Assembly: GCA_037447655.1 (NCBI GenBank)
Contig: JBBHKE010000100.1
Coordinates: 12,501-76,500, forward strand
Direction of reading: 5' to 3'
Origin: Zygnema cylindricum
Taxonomy: Eukaryota; Streptophyta; Zygnematophyceae; Zygnematales; Zygnemataceae
Length of the DNA: 64,000 nt
A program made the position numbers and the translations under genes. Shown piece by piece: positions 1 through 11,600 of this stretch. Numbering within the stretch: position 1 is the stretch's first letter; the number at the start of each line of letters is the position of its first letter. A model generated the notes under the pieces. That model did no database searches. It was given only the letters and a program-made list of their open reading frames with translations, and was not told the DNA's origin.

Positions 1-653
<653 letters not shown>

Positions 654-724
654 TTTTAAGGATCGTTTTAAACCCTCGTTTTCCGGTCTTTCAAGTTCGT
701 AAATAACGGAACCGTTCATTCCCC
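654..724 (-). CDS. APX6: APX6-like exon 4
   Basis: Acceptor TTTTTTAG|GG and donor TTAAAA|GTAAGT. It encodes GGMNGSVIYELERPENEGL, the segment that directly follows the distal His motif in the family. No further exon was found between 653 and 1, so the next intron is longer than 650 bp and carries a GA microsatellite. Confidence 0.87.
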
Positions 725-2347
725 CTAAAAAAAAAAAAAAAACAATAAATAAAAGGAATTTAAAACAAAAATAAAAAACAAGAAAGTATTGAAATTTGAG
801 GAAGAAATCTCCCACAAAAAATTGGGTTTTTTGTTCTCTTTAGGATCTTAGAAACATAATGTCTAAAAAACATCTATTTAGGAGGGAGAGGGAGAGGGAG
901 AGGGAGAGGGAGAGGGAGAGGGAGAGGGAGAGGGAGAGGGAGAGGGAGAGGGAGAGGGAGAGGGTGAGGGTGAGGGAGAGGGAGAGAGAAAAACTATTTT
1001 CAAATAAATCATCAAACGCATTTTTTACTCATCCCATAGTAAAATATACAAATAAACAGATAAATAATTAAACAAACAAGAGGATGAAGAAACAAATTTT
1101 ATAAAACAATTATTCAAATAGAAATAGTCCTGTGCCACTAAAGTTTACGCAAATATATATATATATATACCTCAAAAAAGCTTTTCAAAAACCTTTCAAA
1201 AGAATTTAAAGCGACTTTCTTCTTCCACTCCTTCCTTTCAAAAACCAAAAAAAAGAAAAATAAACAAAACAATAAACTTTAATCTTTTTTTTTTTTTTTT
1301 GAGGTGCTACCACTCTCAAAAAGCCCTTAATGGGTTAAAAAGTCAAAATCACTTTCAAAAAGTTTTTCGGTCTGACCGACCGGAATTTGAAAAAATATTG
1401 TAAGTTCCGGCATCGTGAAAAACCAATCGGAGGACTCCGGCGGCTTTTTCTTTTTTCAAAACTTTTTTTATGGCTGCCCGAACATCTTCCTCCACTAAAC
1501 TTGAAGTCCTGGTCAGCCGGAAAAAAAAATAAAAACTCGACATTTAATATGATAACAATAAAAAGGTTAATGGATAAAAAGAAAGTGGGATAGAGGGAGA
1601 GGTAAATCAAACTTGAGTTGGGAGGGGAGAGAGAGAGGAGGAGAGAAGTATAACAAACTTGAGTTGGGAATAAGAGAGAGCAAGAGAGAGACAGAGAGAG
1701 AGAGAGAAACAAATCAAATTTGATTTGGGAAAAGACAGCGAGAGGGAGGGAGAGCGAGAAAGAAAGAATATGAAACTTGAAAGGAGAGAGAGAAAGGAAG
1801 GGAGAAGTAAACAAAACTTGAGTTGGGAAAAGAGAGAGAGAAAGAGGGAGAGAGATTTATCGTTTAAGGAAAAGAGAAAACATTTGACAACCAAGCAGAT
1901 CCGATTCCTTTACTTCTTTTTTGTTTTTTTGTTTATTTCAGCTTGATTTTGACATGAGTGTGGTCCACACTAATTATGGTAAAAGTTAAACCTTTCTACC
2001 GTTTTTAGTGTTAATGTCATTATATGGGTATTCATAAAATTTACCCTCTCCTCTCCCTCTCCCTCCCTCTCTCTGCCTCTCCCTCTCACTCTCCCTCTCC
2101 CTCTGCTTCTCATTCTCCATGGCAAAATCGGCATTCGTATTTTTTTTTGTCATAATAATTTCTTCTTGGGATAAAAAAGCTATTTTAGTAATAAAAAACT
2201 TCATTTTATAATAAAAACACATTTTTGTAATAGCAACACTATGTTGGGTAGGTAGAGAGGGGGGGAGAGAGACAGAGTGAGAGAGAGAGAGAAAGGGATA
2301 GAGAGAGATAAAGAGAGAGAGAGAGAGAAAGGGATAGAGAGAGATAA

Positions 2348-2378
<31 letters not shown>

Positions 2379-3408
2379 GAGAGATGGAAAAAGAAACTTA
2401 CTCAGCCATGGCTGTTTGGAACTGGATTGGTGGTTCAAAAATCCCTAATACTGACAAAAAAATTGATCCAGAAACAATAAAATTTCGTCTATTTTGAGAA
2501 GAAAAGGTTGTATCTGTACCAAAAAAGAGGAGAAAAATAAATAAACAAACAAACAAACAAACAAAACAAGCAAATAAACAAACATTGATCCTCGACATGC
2601 TCAAAAAAAAAAAAAACGCAGCAAAAATAAAATTTGATGTATATGCTAAAAATTTCGGATCATCTAAATTCCGCTATTTTTAACAATTTTTTGAGTTTTT
2701 TGCCATTGATAATTTTACAATTTTGAAAAAAATGAAATAAAATAGGAATCAATGCATTTAAAAAAATTAGAAAATATAAAATTGTAAAAACTCCATTTTT
2801 ATCATCTCAGTAACGCCAATACTAATCCTCCAAAACCCTAATTCACTCAAATTAAAAATTAAGTCTCTCATGTTAAAAAAAAATATTCACTCAATTTAAG
2901 AATAATTTACTCAAATTAAAAAATTAGTCACTCAATTGGAAAAGGAAAAACCACTCGAATAAAAAAAAAAATCTTCTCTCAAAAAAAATAAAAAACAAAA
3001 AAACCATTCCCGTTCTATTCAATATAATTCCGTACAATTTTGTACTTTCGCTTCGGCACACTCCAATACCTTCTCTTCAGTACACCATCGTACATCCATT
3101 CCGTACATTTCCGTACCTTCACGTATCTCTTCCTTTTCTGAATCAGCAGAAACCCTAATTCCACACGTGCGACCTTTCTTCACTATTTTTGGATTGTCTG
3201 ACCGATTTTGTCCACTAGGAAAGTGCGAATCATTAATAATGAATGAACTTCCAATGAGCTCTCTTCTTGGCACGCGCGAAACAGTGACATCCGTCACACC
3301 AGCCACACTCGTACGGATAGCCGCCGGTTGAATGCCACGTGGCAGTGATGAGAAAACGACACAAAATGGCGTTTGTCTTGTCCATGAGGTGACACATAGA
3401 GACGTCAT
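654..3408 (-). CDS. APX6: APX6-like class I haem peroxidase, 5' part (four exons; continues past the left edge)
   Basis: Four coding exons join in frame: 3408-3117 (97 codons + 1 nt), 2513-2402, 1508-1381 and 724-654, all with GT donors and AG acceptors. Exon 1 looks like a plastid transit peptide (Ser/Thr/Arg-rich, then GIRVSA). Exon 2 encodes twin arginines (RRNFIVSG), a hydrophobic stretch and QTAMAE, which looks like a thylakoid-lumen TAT signal ending in an A-x-A cleavage site. Exon 3 carries the distal haem motif RLVFHDAG (Arg and His kept, Phe where classical APX has Trp). Exon 4 carries GGMNGS and YELERPENEGL. These motifs fit the APX6 branch of plant class I peroxidases, which detoxify hydrogen peroxide. 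The proximal haem ligand lies in exons outside the window. The ATG at 3408 is the first in-frame Met giving a plausible transit peptide. Family is firm; the lumen location is inferred. Confidence 0.85.
865..988. repeat. (GGGAGA)n microsatellite
   Basis: Near-perfect GGGAGA hexamer array in the intron between APX6-like exons 3 and 4. On the coding strand it is a pyrimidine tract. Confidence 0.95.
1381..1508 (-). CDS. APX6: APX6-like exon 3: distal haem pocket
   Basis: Acceptor GCTGACCAG|G and donor TTCCG|GTCGG. It encodes VEEDVRAAIKKVL and then AAGVLRLVFHDAGTYN, the distal-helix signature of class I peroxidases. The catalytic Arg and His are present, and Phe replaces the usual Trp beside the His. 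Confidence 0.88.
1615..1860. repeat. GA-rich degenerate repeat with a recurring AACTTGAGTTGGGA motif
   Basis: AACTTGAGTTGGGA-like units recur at about 1608, 1655, 1712 (AAATTTGATTTGGGA) and 1815, separated by GA-rich spacers, so the array has a period of about 50-100 bp. Intronic. Confidence 0.75.
2041..2117. repeat. CT-rich low-complexity tract
   Basis: CTCTCCCTCTCCCT-type sequence on the plus strand in the APX6-like intron, opposite in strand to the neighbouring GA tracts. Confidence 0.85.
2255..2387. repeat. GA microsatellite with a 36-bp internal repeat
   Basis: Two copies of GAAAGGGATAGAGAGAGATA within GA repeats, 12-20 bp downstream of APX6-like exon 2 (intron side). Confidence 0.85.
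2402..2513 (-). CDS. APX6: APX6-like exon 2: twin-arginine lumen signal
   Basis: Acceptor TTTGGTACAG|AT and donor GCTGA|GTAAGT, a strong consensus donor. It encodes RR, a run of hydrophobic residues (FIVSGSIFLSVLGIF) and QTAMAE. With exon 1 this makes a bipartite plastid-then-lumen targeting signal. The split codons at both ends match the neighbouring exons (G+AT and GA+G). Confidence 0.75.
3117..3408 (-). CDS. APX6: APX6-like exon 1: transit peptide
   Basis: Starts at ATG 3408-3406 and ends at donor GAAG|GTACGG in phase 1. The exon is rich in Ser, Thr and Arg, poor in acidic residues until EKEEIRE near its end, and contains GIRVSA, which resembles a stromal processing site. A palindromic G-box, TGCCACGTGGCA, falls inside the coding sequence at 3333-3344, and its twin lies just upstream of the ATG. 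The choice of start rests on phase agreement and on transit-peptide character, not on homology. Confidence 0.7.
3333..3344. promoter_or_regulatory. Palindromic G-box within APX6-like exon 1
   Basis: TGCCACGTGGCA is a perfect 12-bp palindrome with the CACGTG core bound by plant bZIP and bHLH factors. It sits in a 17-bp direct repeat (TTGAATGCCACGTGGCA at 3328-3344 and 3408-3424). Confidence 0.6.
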
Positions 3409-3412
3409 TGAA

Positions 3413-3424
3413 TGCCACGTGGCA
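3413..3424. promoter_or_regulatory. Palindromic G-box immediately upstream of the APX6-like start codon
   Basis: Second copy of TGCCACGTGGCA, 5 bp upstream of the ATG (minus strand). Two further G-box-like CCACGTGT sites at 3591-3598 and 3657-3664 extend the cluster into the presumed promoter. Light, ABA or stress control is a family-based guess. Confidence 0.55.
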
Positions 3425-3734
3425 AAAAAAAGCAGTAAAAAAGGCGAAGATATCAAAAAAAAAAAAAAACTTTTCGAAACCTTTTTCAAATCTTTTCGAA
3501 TCTTTTCAAAAACTTCACAAAACCTTTTCAAATCCTTCAAATAAAGATAGCAACTTTTAGAAGCCTTCAGGAAAAAAAAACCTCAAGATGCCACGTGTTG
3601 ATAGCTATGTATCTGTTTCAATCCATATGGAAAGAAGAAAATGTTCGTTGGTAACGCCACGTGTCACCAAAAGTACAGTCGTCCAACTCGACAAGGTGCT
3701 TTGTCGTTAGTGAGCACTGATGTAAAATGATACC

Positions 3735-3875
3735 TTAAATAGAATAAACTACACTATTTAAGGACGTGGACCATAATCTGCCACGTCTCCCGGTACTAAA
3801 TTAGAATAAATGACGCTAATTTTTTCTTTACACTAATAATTTCTCAACGCTAATAATGATTCGCGGTGTAATAGT
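3735..3875. mobile_element. MITE fragment (AAGGACGTGGACCATAATCTGC family)
   Basis: Matches the reverse complement of 16738-16895 over most of its length and a third, diverged copy at 25355-25487. The right end GATTCGCGGTGTA resembles the ends of the other short elements here. It lies in the spacer between the two genes. Confidence 0.6.
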
Positions 3876-4059
3876 TGGTAACTCGCCCCTCTTAATAACT
3901 ACAAGGGTATAAATGAGAATAAAGATGAAATGAAAGTGCTGCTAAAAGCCCAACAAAACGATAAAGAAACCATAAAAAAGTAAAAATAAAAACTTCAATA
4001 AAAACCATAAGAAAACCGGTAAACAAAAGAAAAGGTGGGAGGCGGAGGAGAGGGAGGAA

Positions 4060-4130
4060 GGGGAGGGGAGAAATTACAAAAACTGACACTCATAGAGAGT
4101 CCTTTGTTTTTCCAAAACAAAAAAAAGAAA
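4060..4130 (-). pseudogene. Decayed duplicate of the 3' edge of XEG113-like exon 10
   Basis: ACTGACACTCATAG and the following bases at 4082-4120 resemble ACTGACAGTCATAG at 4313-4350, including the Phe-Leu-Glu-Asn-like end and the donor region. The offset is about 231 bp. Confidence 0.6.
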
Positions 4131-4318
4131 AACGCAAAAACACAAAAAAAAAAAAAAAAAAAAATGGCAAACGGTTTAAAACAGCCTTTAAAAACATTCA
4201 ATAACTTTCAGAAAACTTCAAAGAAAAAAAGTTAAAGCACAAAACTTAAAAAAAAAAACGGCAAAAAAAACTTCTAAAACCCGGGAGAGTGGGGAAAAAA
4301 AAGATTATAAGAACTGAC

Positions 4319-4417
4319 AGTCATAGGAGTTCTCTTGTTTTCCAAAAACGAATACTCTCGAAAGTTGATATAAGGTCCATATTCATTGGAATCCCTTTCC
4401 ATAAGCATATTTTGAAC
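4319..4417 (-). CDS. XEG113: XEG113-like exon 10 (last recognisable)
   Basis: Acceptor TTTTTTCAG|GTT. Encodes VQNMLMERD and YGPYINFREYSFLENKRTPM. The donor is taken as ATGACT|GTCAGT; if it is not used, the frame stops at 4274. No match to the family C-terminus follows before the APX6-like promoter. Confidence 0.8.
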
Positions 4418-5562
4418 CTGAAAAAAACATGATTTCCTTTTTATTATAGAAGAATTCAAACAAATTTTCCCCCCTCCCTTCACTCCTGCCCCTCCTCCCA
4501 TCCGTAACCTCCCACCCCACATCCCCTCCTCTCCTCCCTCTCCCATTCCCTCCCTCCCCTGCTCCCTCCCCTGCTCCCTCCCTCCCCCGATTCCTCCCTC
4601 TCTATTAATTCAAATTTTTATGTTTCTAAAACCACAAAAGCCAAATCAGTACCTCAAAGATGTGATCCACTGGGCATAGAAACAGTTGCAAGGTATCGGT
4701 TCCTTCCAGAATCTCTCTTTCCGTCTCTCTCCCTCTCTCTCTCTCCCCCCCTCCCTCCCTCTCACTCCCCCTCCCTCCCTCTCACTCCCCCTCCCTCTCT
4801 CCCTCTCCCACCCTCCGTCCTTCCCTCTCACTCTCTCTCTCTCTTAATTCAAATCTTCATGCGTATAAATCCACAAAAAGCCAAAACAGTACCTCGAAAA
4901 TGTGGTCCATGGGACATAGAAACGGTTGCGAGGTATCGGTTCCTTCGAGGATACCGGGATGTTGGAACCAAACTCGATCGTACCGGCACCAGAGGGGAGG
5001 CATAACCTGAAAAAGACAAAAAAGGGACAAAAAAGGACAAAAAAGGGAGAAAACCCTGATAAGATATAGTGCGACAAAATCTCAAACTGAAATGGAAGGA
5101 TAGGAGAAAAGTAAAGGAAAGGAGAAAGGGAAGGAAAAAAGAAATGGAGAAAGGGAAGGAGAAAAGGAAAGGAGAAAAGGGAAGGAGAAAAGAAAAGGAG
5201 AAAAGAAAGGGAGAAAGGGAAGGAGAAAAGGAAAGGAGAAAGGAAAGAGACGGGCAAGGAGGAAAGGAAAGAAAAAAGGGAAGGACAAAATGAAAGCACA
5301 AAAACGAGGTAAGACATTGTTAATCGAACACAATGAAGACAAATGGATAGAAAAAGGACAAAAAAGGAGAAAAACTAAAAACACCAAAGAAGTAAGACAA
5401 AAAAAAAGGTCCAACGGAAAAAAACTCCAAAAAACTTTTCGAGGGAGAAAGGATGACTTTTAAACATGAGGGAGAGTTTGGTATTTAAATTGCCACAAAT
5501 GCATAATTGACAAACAAAAATATAAACATATTTTATTTCGTCGTCAATAACAACTTAAGGAG

Positions 5563-5642
<80 letters not shown>

Positions 5643-8600
5643 AGCAAAAAATAAAACCCGAAACAAAAAGATTTTACCGTCGATTATAAGATAGTTAAGG
5701 GAAGTAAAAGGAAAACGTAAAATGTTCAAAACTTGTCCATCCTATGGATATATCCATGGACAAAGCACTACATTGTAAATTGTTTTAAGTTTACGAATAT
5801 TTATTTTGCCTCCCAATATGTATATTTACTAAGAATATAAAATACATACACACGCATTTGATTATATACATATATATACATGTATATATACATATAATAT
5901 ATATATACATTTATATGTGTACGTGTGTGTGCATATGAATATGAAATCTCCAAAGAGCCATGATTAGTATATGATACTATTTTTTGTCAGATACCGATCA
6001 GGGGGAGAGAGAGACAAGGGGGAGGGGGGGGGAAGGGAGAGGGAGAGAGAGAAAGAGTCACTTTCTCGCGACAAAAATTGCAAGAGAGGGAGAGAGAGAG
6101 AGAGGGGGGGGGGGAGAGCTCAAGGTAAGAAAACACTTTTGGAATGTTGAGGTGAAAAATTGACCCCCCCCAAAGAAAAGCAAGGGGGGGGGGGGGGGGG
6201 GGGGGGGGGAAGGAAAAACTCACGAGTGTTCGATCGAGGATTGTGGCAATAGCAAGAGCTTGACGAATCAGTTTTAACTGCAAATTTCCCAAAACCCAAA
6301 CAAAAAAACTAAAAGTAAGAATGAAATCGCACTAAAAAAGTACTCCTGAAAGGAAAAAGACAAGAAAAAGGAGAAACTCCTTGACTCCTCTCCCTGTTGA
6401 CTCCTTCCTCTTTCACTCATTGTTTTCTTTCTTTCTATTTTTAAAGTATTAGACAAAAAAATATAGTTGAGACAAGTAAATATCACTAAATTGGCTCACA
6501 TCTATCCAAACAAAAAGGAGATAATTTTCTCAATGGGAAGAGGAAGAAAGCATTCAAAAACATTCTTTGATCATTTCCAAATCAATAAATTCTGTGATTT
6601 ACAAGGGAAAGTGATAAGATATTTGTTAATTATCTGTCAACAACCCTCTTTAAGAAAAAAAGAGCTAAGAAGTGTGAATGTTCCAAAGACTCAAATTCGA
6701 AAAAAAATATTGACACTTCAGATTTACTGAATTGAAGCTTGTTAATTGTTTTCGAGAAAAAGCCCACAAGTAAATGCATTTTCAAAAAATTGAACCTCGA
6801 AAAACATATCAACTTTCCAACATTAACTCATTTCAAGTAAAACCCACCTTAAAACTCAATCTTAAATGACATCCAGGAATTCGATCAAACAAAAAAAAAA
6901 AGGAAACAAAACAAATATTGACTCTCAAAAGTTAATAGATGTCCAGCATCGAAAAACCGACCTGATAGTTGACGAGGTTGAAATGAGTCGCGACAGAATG
7001 TTTTCCTCCATGGAGAAGGTCATGGGGGATGTTGGGAGAGAAGGAGAGAAGACCACCTAGAATGAGTCACCCATATTACTGAGTCCAACTGTGCATTTGA
7101 AAAACAACGTCTCCCAGATGACAACCAGTTAGAGGGATTTTAACGAATTAGAGGGATTTTAACGAATTGGAGGGACTTAAATGATTTCGAACAACCATAC
7201 CACTCACCGATTCCATTTTACGATTTACCGATTTGAAATCATCAGTTTCAATTCATCGACTTCTGCACCGGTTTCAAATCACCAGTTTTCAATTCAACAG
7301 TTTCATTTGTATCGATTTCAATTTCCTAATTTCATTTTTCAGATTTGATTCACCGATACTCTTTCCGGGGTTGGTGATGGACTCTACAAGTATACTACTT
7401 TTCATCCATACTGTAAGTCCACCTACACTAAACTAATAGTAATAATAATACTGGTATTAATAATAATATACTAACACTAATAGCACTAGTACTGATACTA
7501 AAACGAATACCAATACTAATATAAATAGAAATAGCAATAACAATAATAATAACAACAACAATGACAATAAAAAAATTGCTGGTCTCACCCTTAGGGGCAT
7601 AATAAGCCGGAGGGTCAACAAAAAGTTTCGCTTCCCTAAACCGATGCCGTTTCCCCTCTGTACCGGCAAACTGGAAAGTGGCGTGTACCGCATATACAGG
7701 TAGGTTAAACTTTTCCGCTTTTCTCTGGAGAAAAAAATAAACAAATTCAGGTTAGACAATTATACAAATCGGGCAATTGGAGAATTGGACCATTAGACAA
7801 ACTATACAAGTAGAGGATTCGACAACTACATAGATAGGCAAATACCGCAATTAGACAATAATGGACAATTACACATTCAGAACATTAGACAATTAAATAA
7901 TAAGAAGTTTAGACAGTTAGACAATTGAACATTTTGACATTTCGGCAACTGCACAATTAAAAGATTAGACAATTAGGCAAGTAAACAATTGGACATTTAG
8001 TCGAATTAGACAAATGATCAACTCCAAAGTGTATCGTTATTATCCTCAATGCCACTATATGGGTGGCCCTAAATTTTACCCTCGAACCTAAAATAGTATC
8101 AATGACACTAATTGTTTTTCCCTTAACGCTAAATCTTTAAATGGTTCAGAATCAGCCACATCATTCAGAACTGAATAAGAATAAATAAATACTAATAAAA
8201 ACCCCACGCTAATAATTAATTTACTCTAACAACGATTAACAGTGTAATCAAGTAGACCATTCGATGTTGAGACAATAAGATAACTAAATATTTAGAAATT
8301 TGGACATTAGACGATTAGACAATTAGACAATAAATCGATTAAATTGGACGACTGGACAATCAGACATTGAGACAACTAAAAAATTAGAAAATTGAAAAAA
8401 AAAGACAATTAAACAAGTAGACAATTAGACAGCTTTCGAATAGGCCATCAGGCAGATAAAAGATTACACATTTAGTCAACTAAATTAAACAATTTAGACA
8501 CTTTAGACACTTTAGACACTTTAGACAATTTAAACAATTAGACAATTAAGACGATCAGACAAGTAAAATATCAGACGATTAGGGACTGGAAAATTAGACA

Positions 8601-11600
8601 TTTACACAATTAAACTATTAAGCAAGTAGACAATTAAAGATGTAAAAAATTAAATCCGAGATGTATAGACGGTTAAACTATTGAGGATGTCATAATCATA
8701 GACCTGAAGGATGATTTTGGAGGAAAAACCACATACAACTAAAAAAACAAAACCAGCATCCAGAATTAAGAAAAACAGATTATGGCATGCCAAAAATCAG
8801 TAACCTACTAATTTTTACCACTCTAGTTGCTTATTTTGTAAAGAGCAAAACCAATAAATGCTCCTTTTCCCCATCACAAGTCATAGAGGCAAGGAAAAAA
8901 TTCTCGACTACTTCGAAAACTTTTAAAAGGTTCTAAATACTGACCTGAACAAAGTAAGTGTGACCGCTGCAGAACATACTAACGGGAAGAATCCCGAGCC
9001 TGAGTTTTCTTTCAAAGGCATAGACAATATTCTCTCCCTCCTCTGCATTTGGTCCAATAGATTTTCGCATTATGTCATTAAAACCATTTTGATCCCAAAT
9101 CGAGTCGTCTCCAGCGAGCAATTCCGACCAGGCTCGAGCCATTTCTCGAGCTCCCACAGTCGGTCGAAAATGCAAAATTCCAATATTCAAAGCTCCCCAG
9201 GCTACCCTCTCACATTCCAGAAAAAACTTCGAGAATCAGAGAAAAGTAGAAAACAGGGACAACATTACGGGAGAGGGAATAAAAAACTAAATAAACAACA
9301 AAAATGAATAACCGTAAGATCTGGTTTATGGTTTATGGTTTATGGTTTGTGGTTTGTGGTTTATGATTTTGGTTTACAGTTTATGGTTTATGGTCAGCTT
9401 TATGGTTTTGTGGAAATGTAAAAAAAAGAAAATGACAATAGAACATATACAATGTCAAGTGTTAATCTCAACACATAAAGTATTTCAGCGATAGTTTTGA
9501 GATAGAGTAACAATACTTCCGTGAGTTAAAAAGACTGTAATTCGGACTTCCAAATTTTTTTTTACCGAAGATCTTAAAGAAGTGTCCATAATGCTTATTG
9601 AAGTTGCAAATGTAATTTTGCCACATCATCCACCCTAAATGACTATTAATGATTCTAAATTTCACATAAAAACTAAAACTCATTTTTCTCTATTGATGAA
9701 AAGTAGTAATTTTTTCCTCACCTCGTTCGTAAGGTTCAAGGCCCTCTCCCTCCGCCCCACCAACTAGCTCATCACTTGATGTGAACACATCGACAGTAGG
9801 ATATCTTGCGAAATAGGGCAAAGGATTCTACAACAAAAAACGAAAACCATTCAAAAAAGGATACAGGGAACCAGGAACATGTGTGAAACATCTCCCTCCC
9901 TCTCCCCCTCTCTCCCACTTTCCCACTTCCTCTATCCCTCCTCTCTCCCTCTCCCTCCTCTCTCACTCCTTTCTCCCTCTCTCCCTCGCTTGTCTCTAAT
10001 AGCTTGACAGTGTCTGTTGGTTGACATATTTCATCAGCATGATCTCAAGAACATTATTAATTTTTTTAAACAAAATTGTATACCTTCCACTATTATTAAG
10101 AATAACATTAAGAAATGTACAAAAAAAATATGTGTTTGTTTCCTTGGTTGCTAAAAATTCAAGCAAATATCCTTGCCACTCACTTATTTTTCAAAAAAAA
10201 TCTTGTCCAAAATGTTCACTACTTTACTTTAGCGCAAAAATAAATTGCAACAAACACACAAAACCAAAGAAGAAAGAACAAGGAAAAGAAAAGAAGAAGA
10301 AGAGAAAAAGAAAAAAAAAAACAAAGAAGGATTTACATTACAAGTTTAATAATTAGACAAATCAGGAGAGTACTCAGAGTATTGCCTCACATTTAAGAAA
10401 ACCGTGTCCGTATCGCAAATAAAAATCTCAAATCCCAAGGACAAAAAGACATTGATTAAAGTAACTTTTTCACGCCCCATTTTATGAAATACAGGGGATC
10501 CCCAACCAGCATCTTCTGTCGGCATATTACTCTCTAAATCAAAAACTGGAATACCGGCGCGGAATAATCCCTCCATAATCGCCGAATCCATGGCACCTTT
10601 ATCCATCACCCAAGTACAACAAAATCCCAGTTTGTAAAAAGACACTAAAATTTGTACAATTAACCGTGTATCGTTATTATCGTCAATGACACTAAATCGG
10701 TACCCAAATTTATCCCTCGAACCTAAAATAGTACAATGAAGCTACTTGTGTTTTTTCTACACGCTGATTCTTTAAACAGTTCAGGATCAGCAACGTCATT
10801 TGGAACTAAATTATAATTAATACGACTAATATAAACCCCATGCTAACAATTTCTTTACTCTAAAAACAATTTGCGGTGTGCCTTGATAGGAGCACCAAGT
10901 GTAATCGAATGTCACAATTGACAAACAGAAGCTATGTCTCCCAAACCAATGTTTTTTAATGTGGGAAAAGAGGTCATATCATATGTTTTTAATTCAAATT
11001 TAACTAGGCAAAAAGACACGGTAACGTAACATTAAATGCCAATTAAATTTACAATAAAAACGTCAAATTATGGCCGTATCTTTTAGCACCTCAGAACTAT
11101 ATCCCACACTGTACATAATTTCAGGTAATGTTTACCATGTGAATACAAATCTACATAATCTAAAACAGTAAGAGGCTTATTTTGATAAGAATTCTCAAAA
11201 CCAGTAATGCTTTCCAAAACTGAAGCCCCTAAACTATTTTGTCAATGGCTTGCAATTTTCAGTTAGTTTTCCAATCAGGGTGAGTATTAGCATCAATCTA
11301 CCTCACAAGTCATCCCAAAAAAATTTTAAAGAAAAATGGGTAAGAATCTCTAGAAAATTCTGTACTTCGACCTCGTCTATCATAAATGAAATTCTTTTGT
11401 TTATCAAAAGAGCAACAAAGAGAAAACGTTTGCGTTTCGTATAAGTTCATTACAGTTCGACATAAATGGAAATATTGCTAACCAAAAACCTCTCTTCAGT
11501 CACTAACTAACAACCAAGTCGTTGATTGTGACGAGTATTACATCAAATTGTTCTCCATAATAAGTTTACACATCTATTTAAAAGGCCTAAATGCTTTAAC

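Noticed and set aside
3019-3540. A 173-codon single-exon gene
   Set aside because: Only the part from 3408 to 3117 fits, as exon 1 of the APX6-like gene; the rest is intron and upstream flank read through by chance.
10021-10356. 111-codon plus-strand frame
   Set aside because: Lies in an intron of the minus-strand XEG113-like gene and is AT-rich with a Lys-only tail from an A-rich tract.
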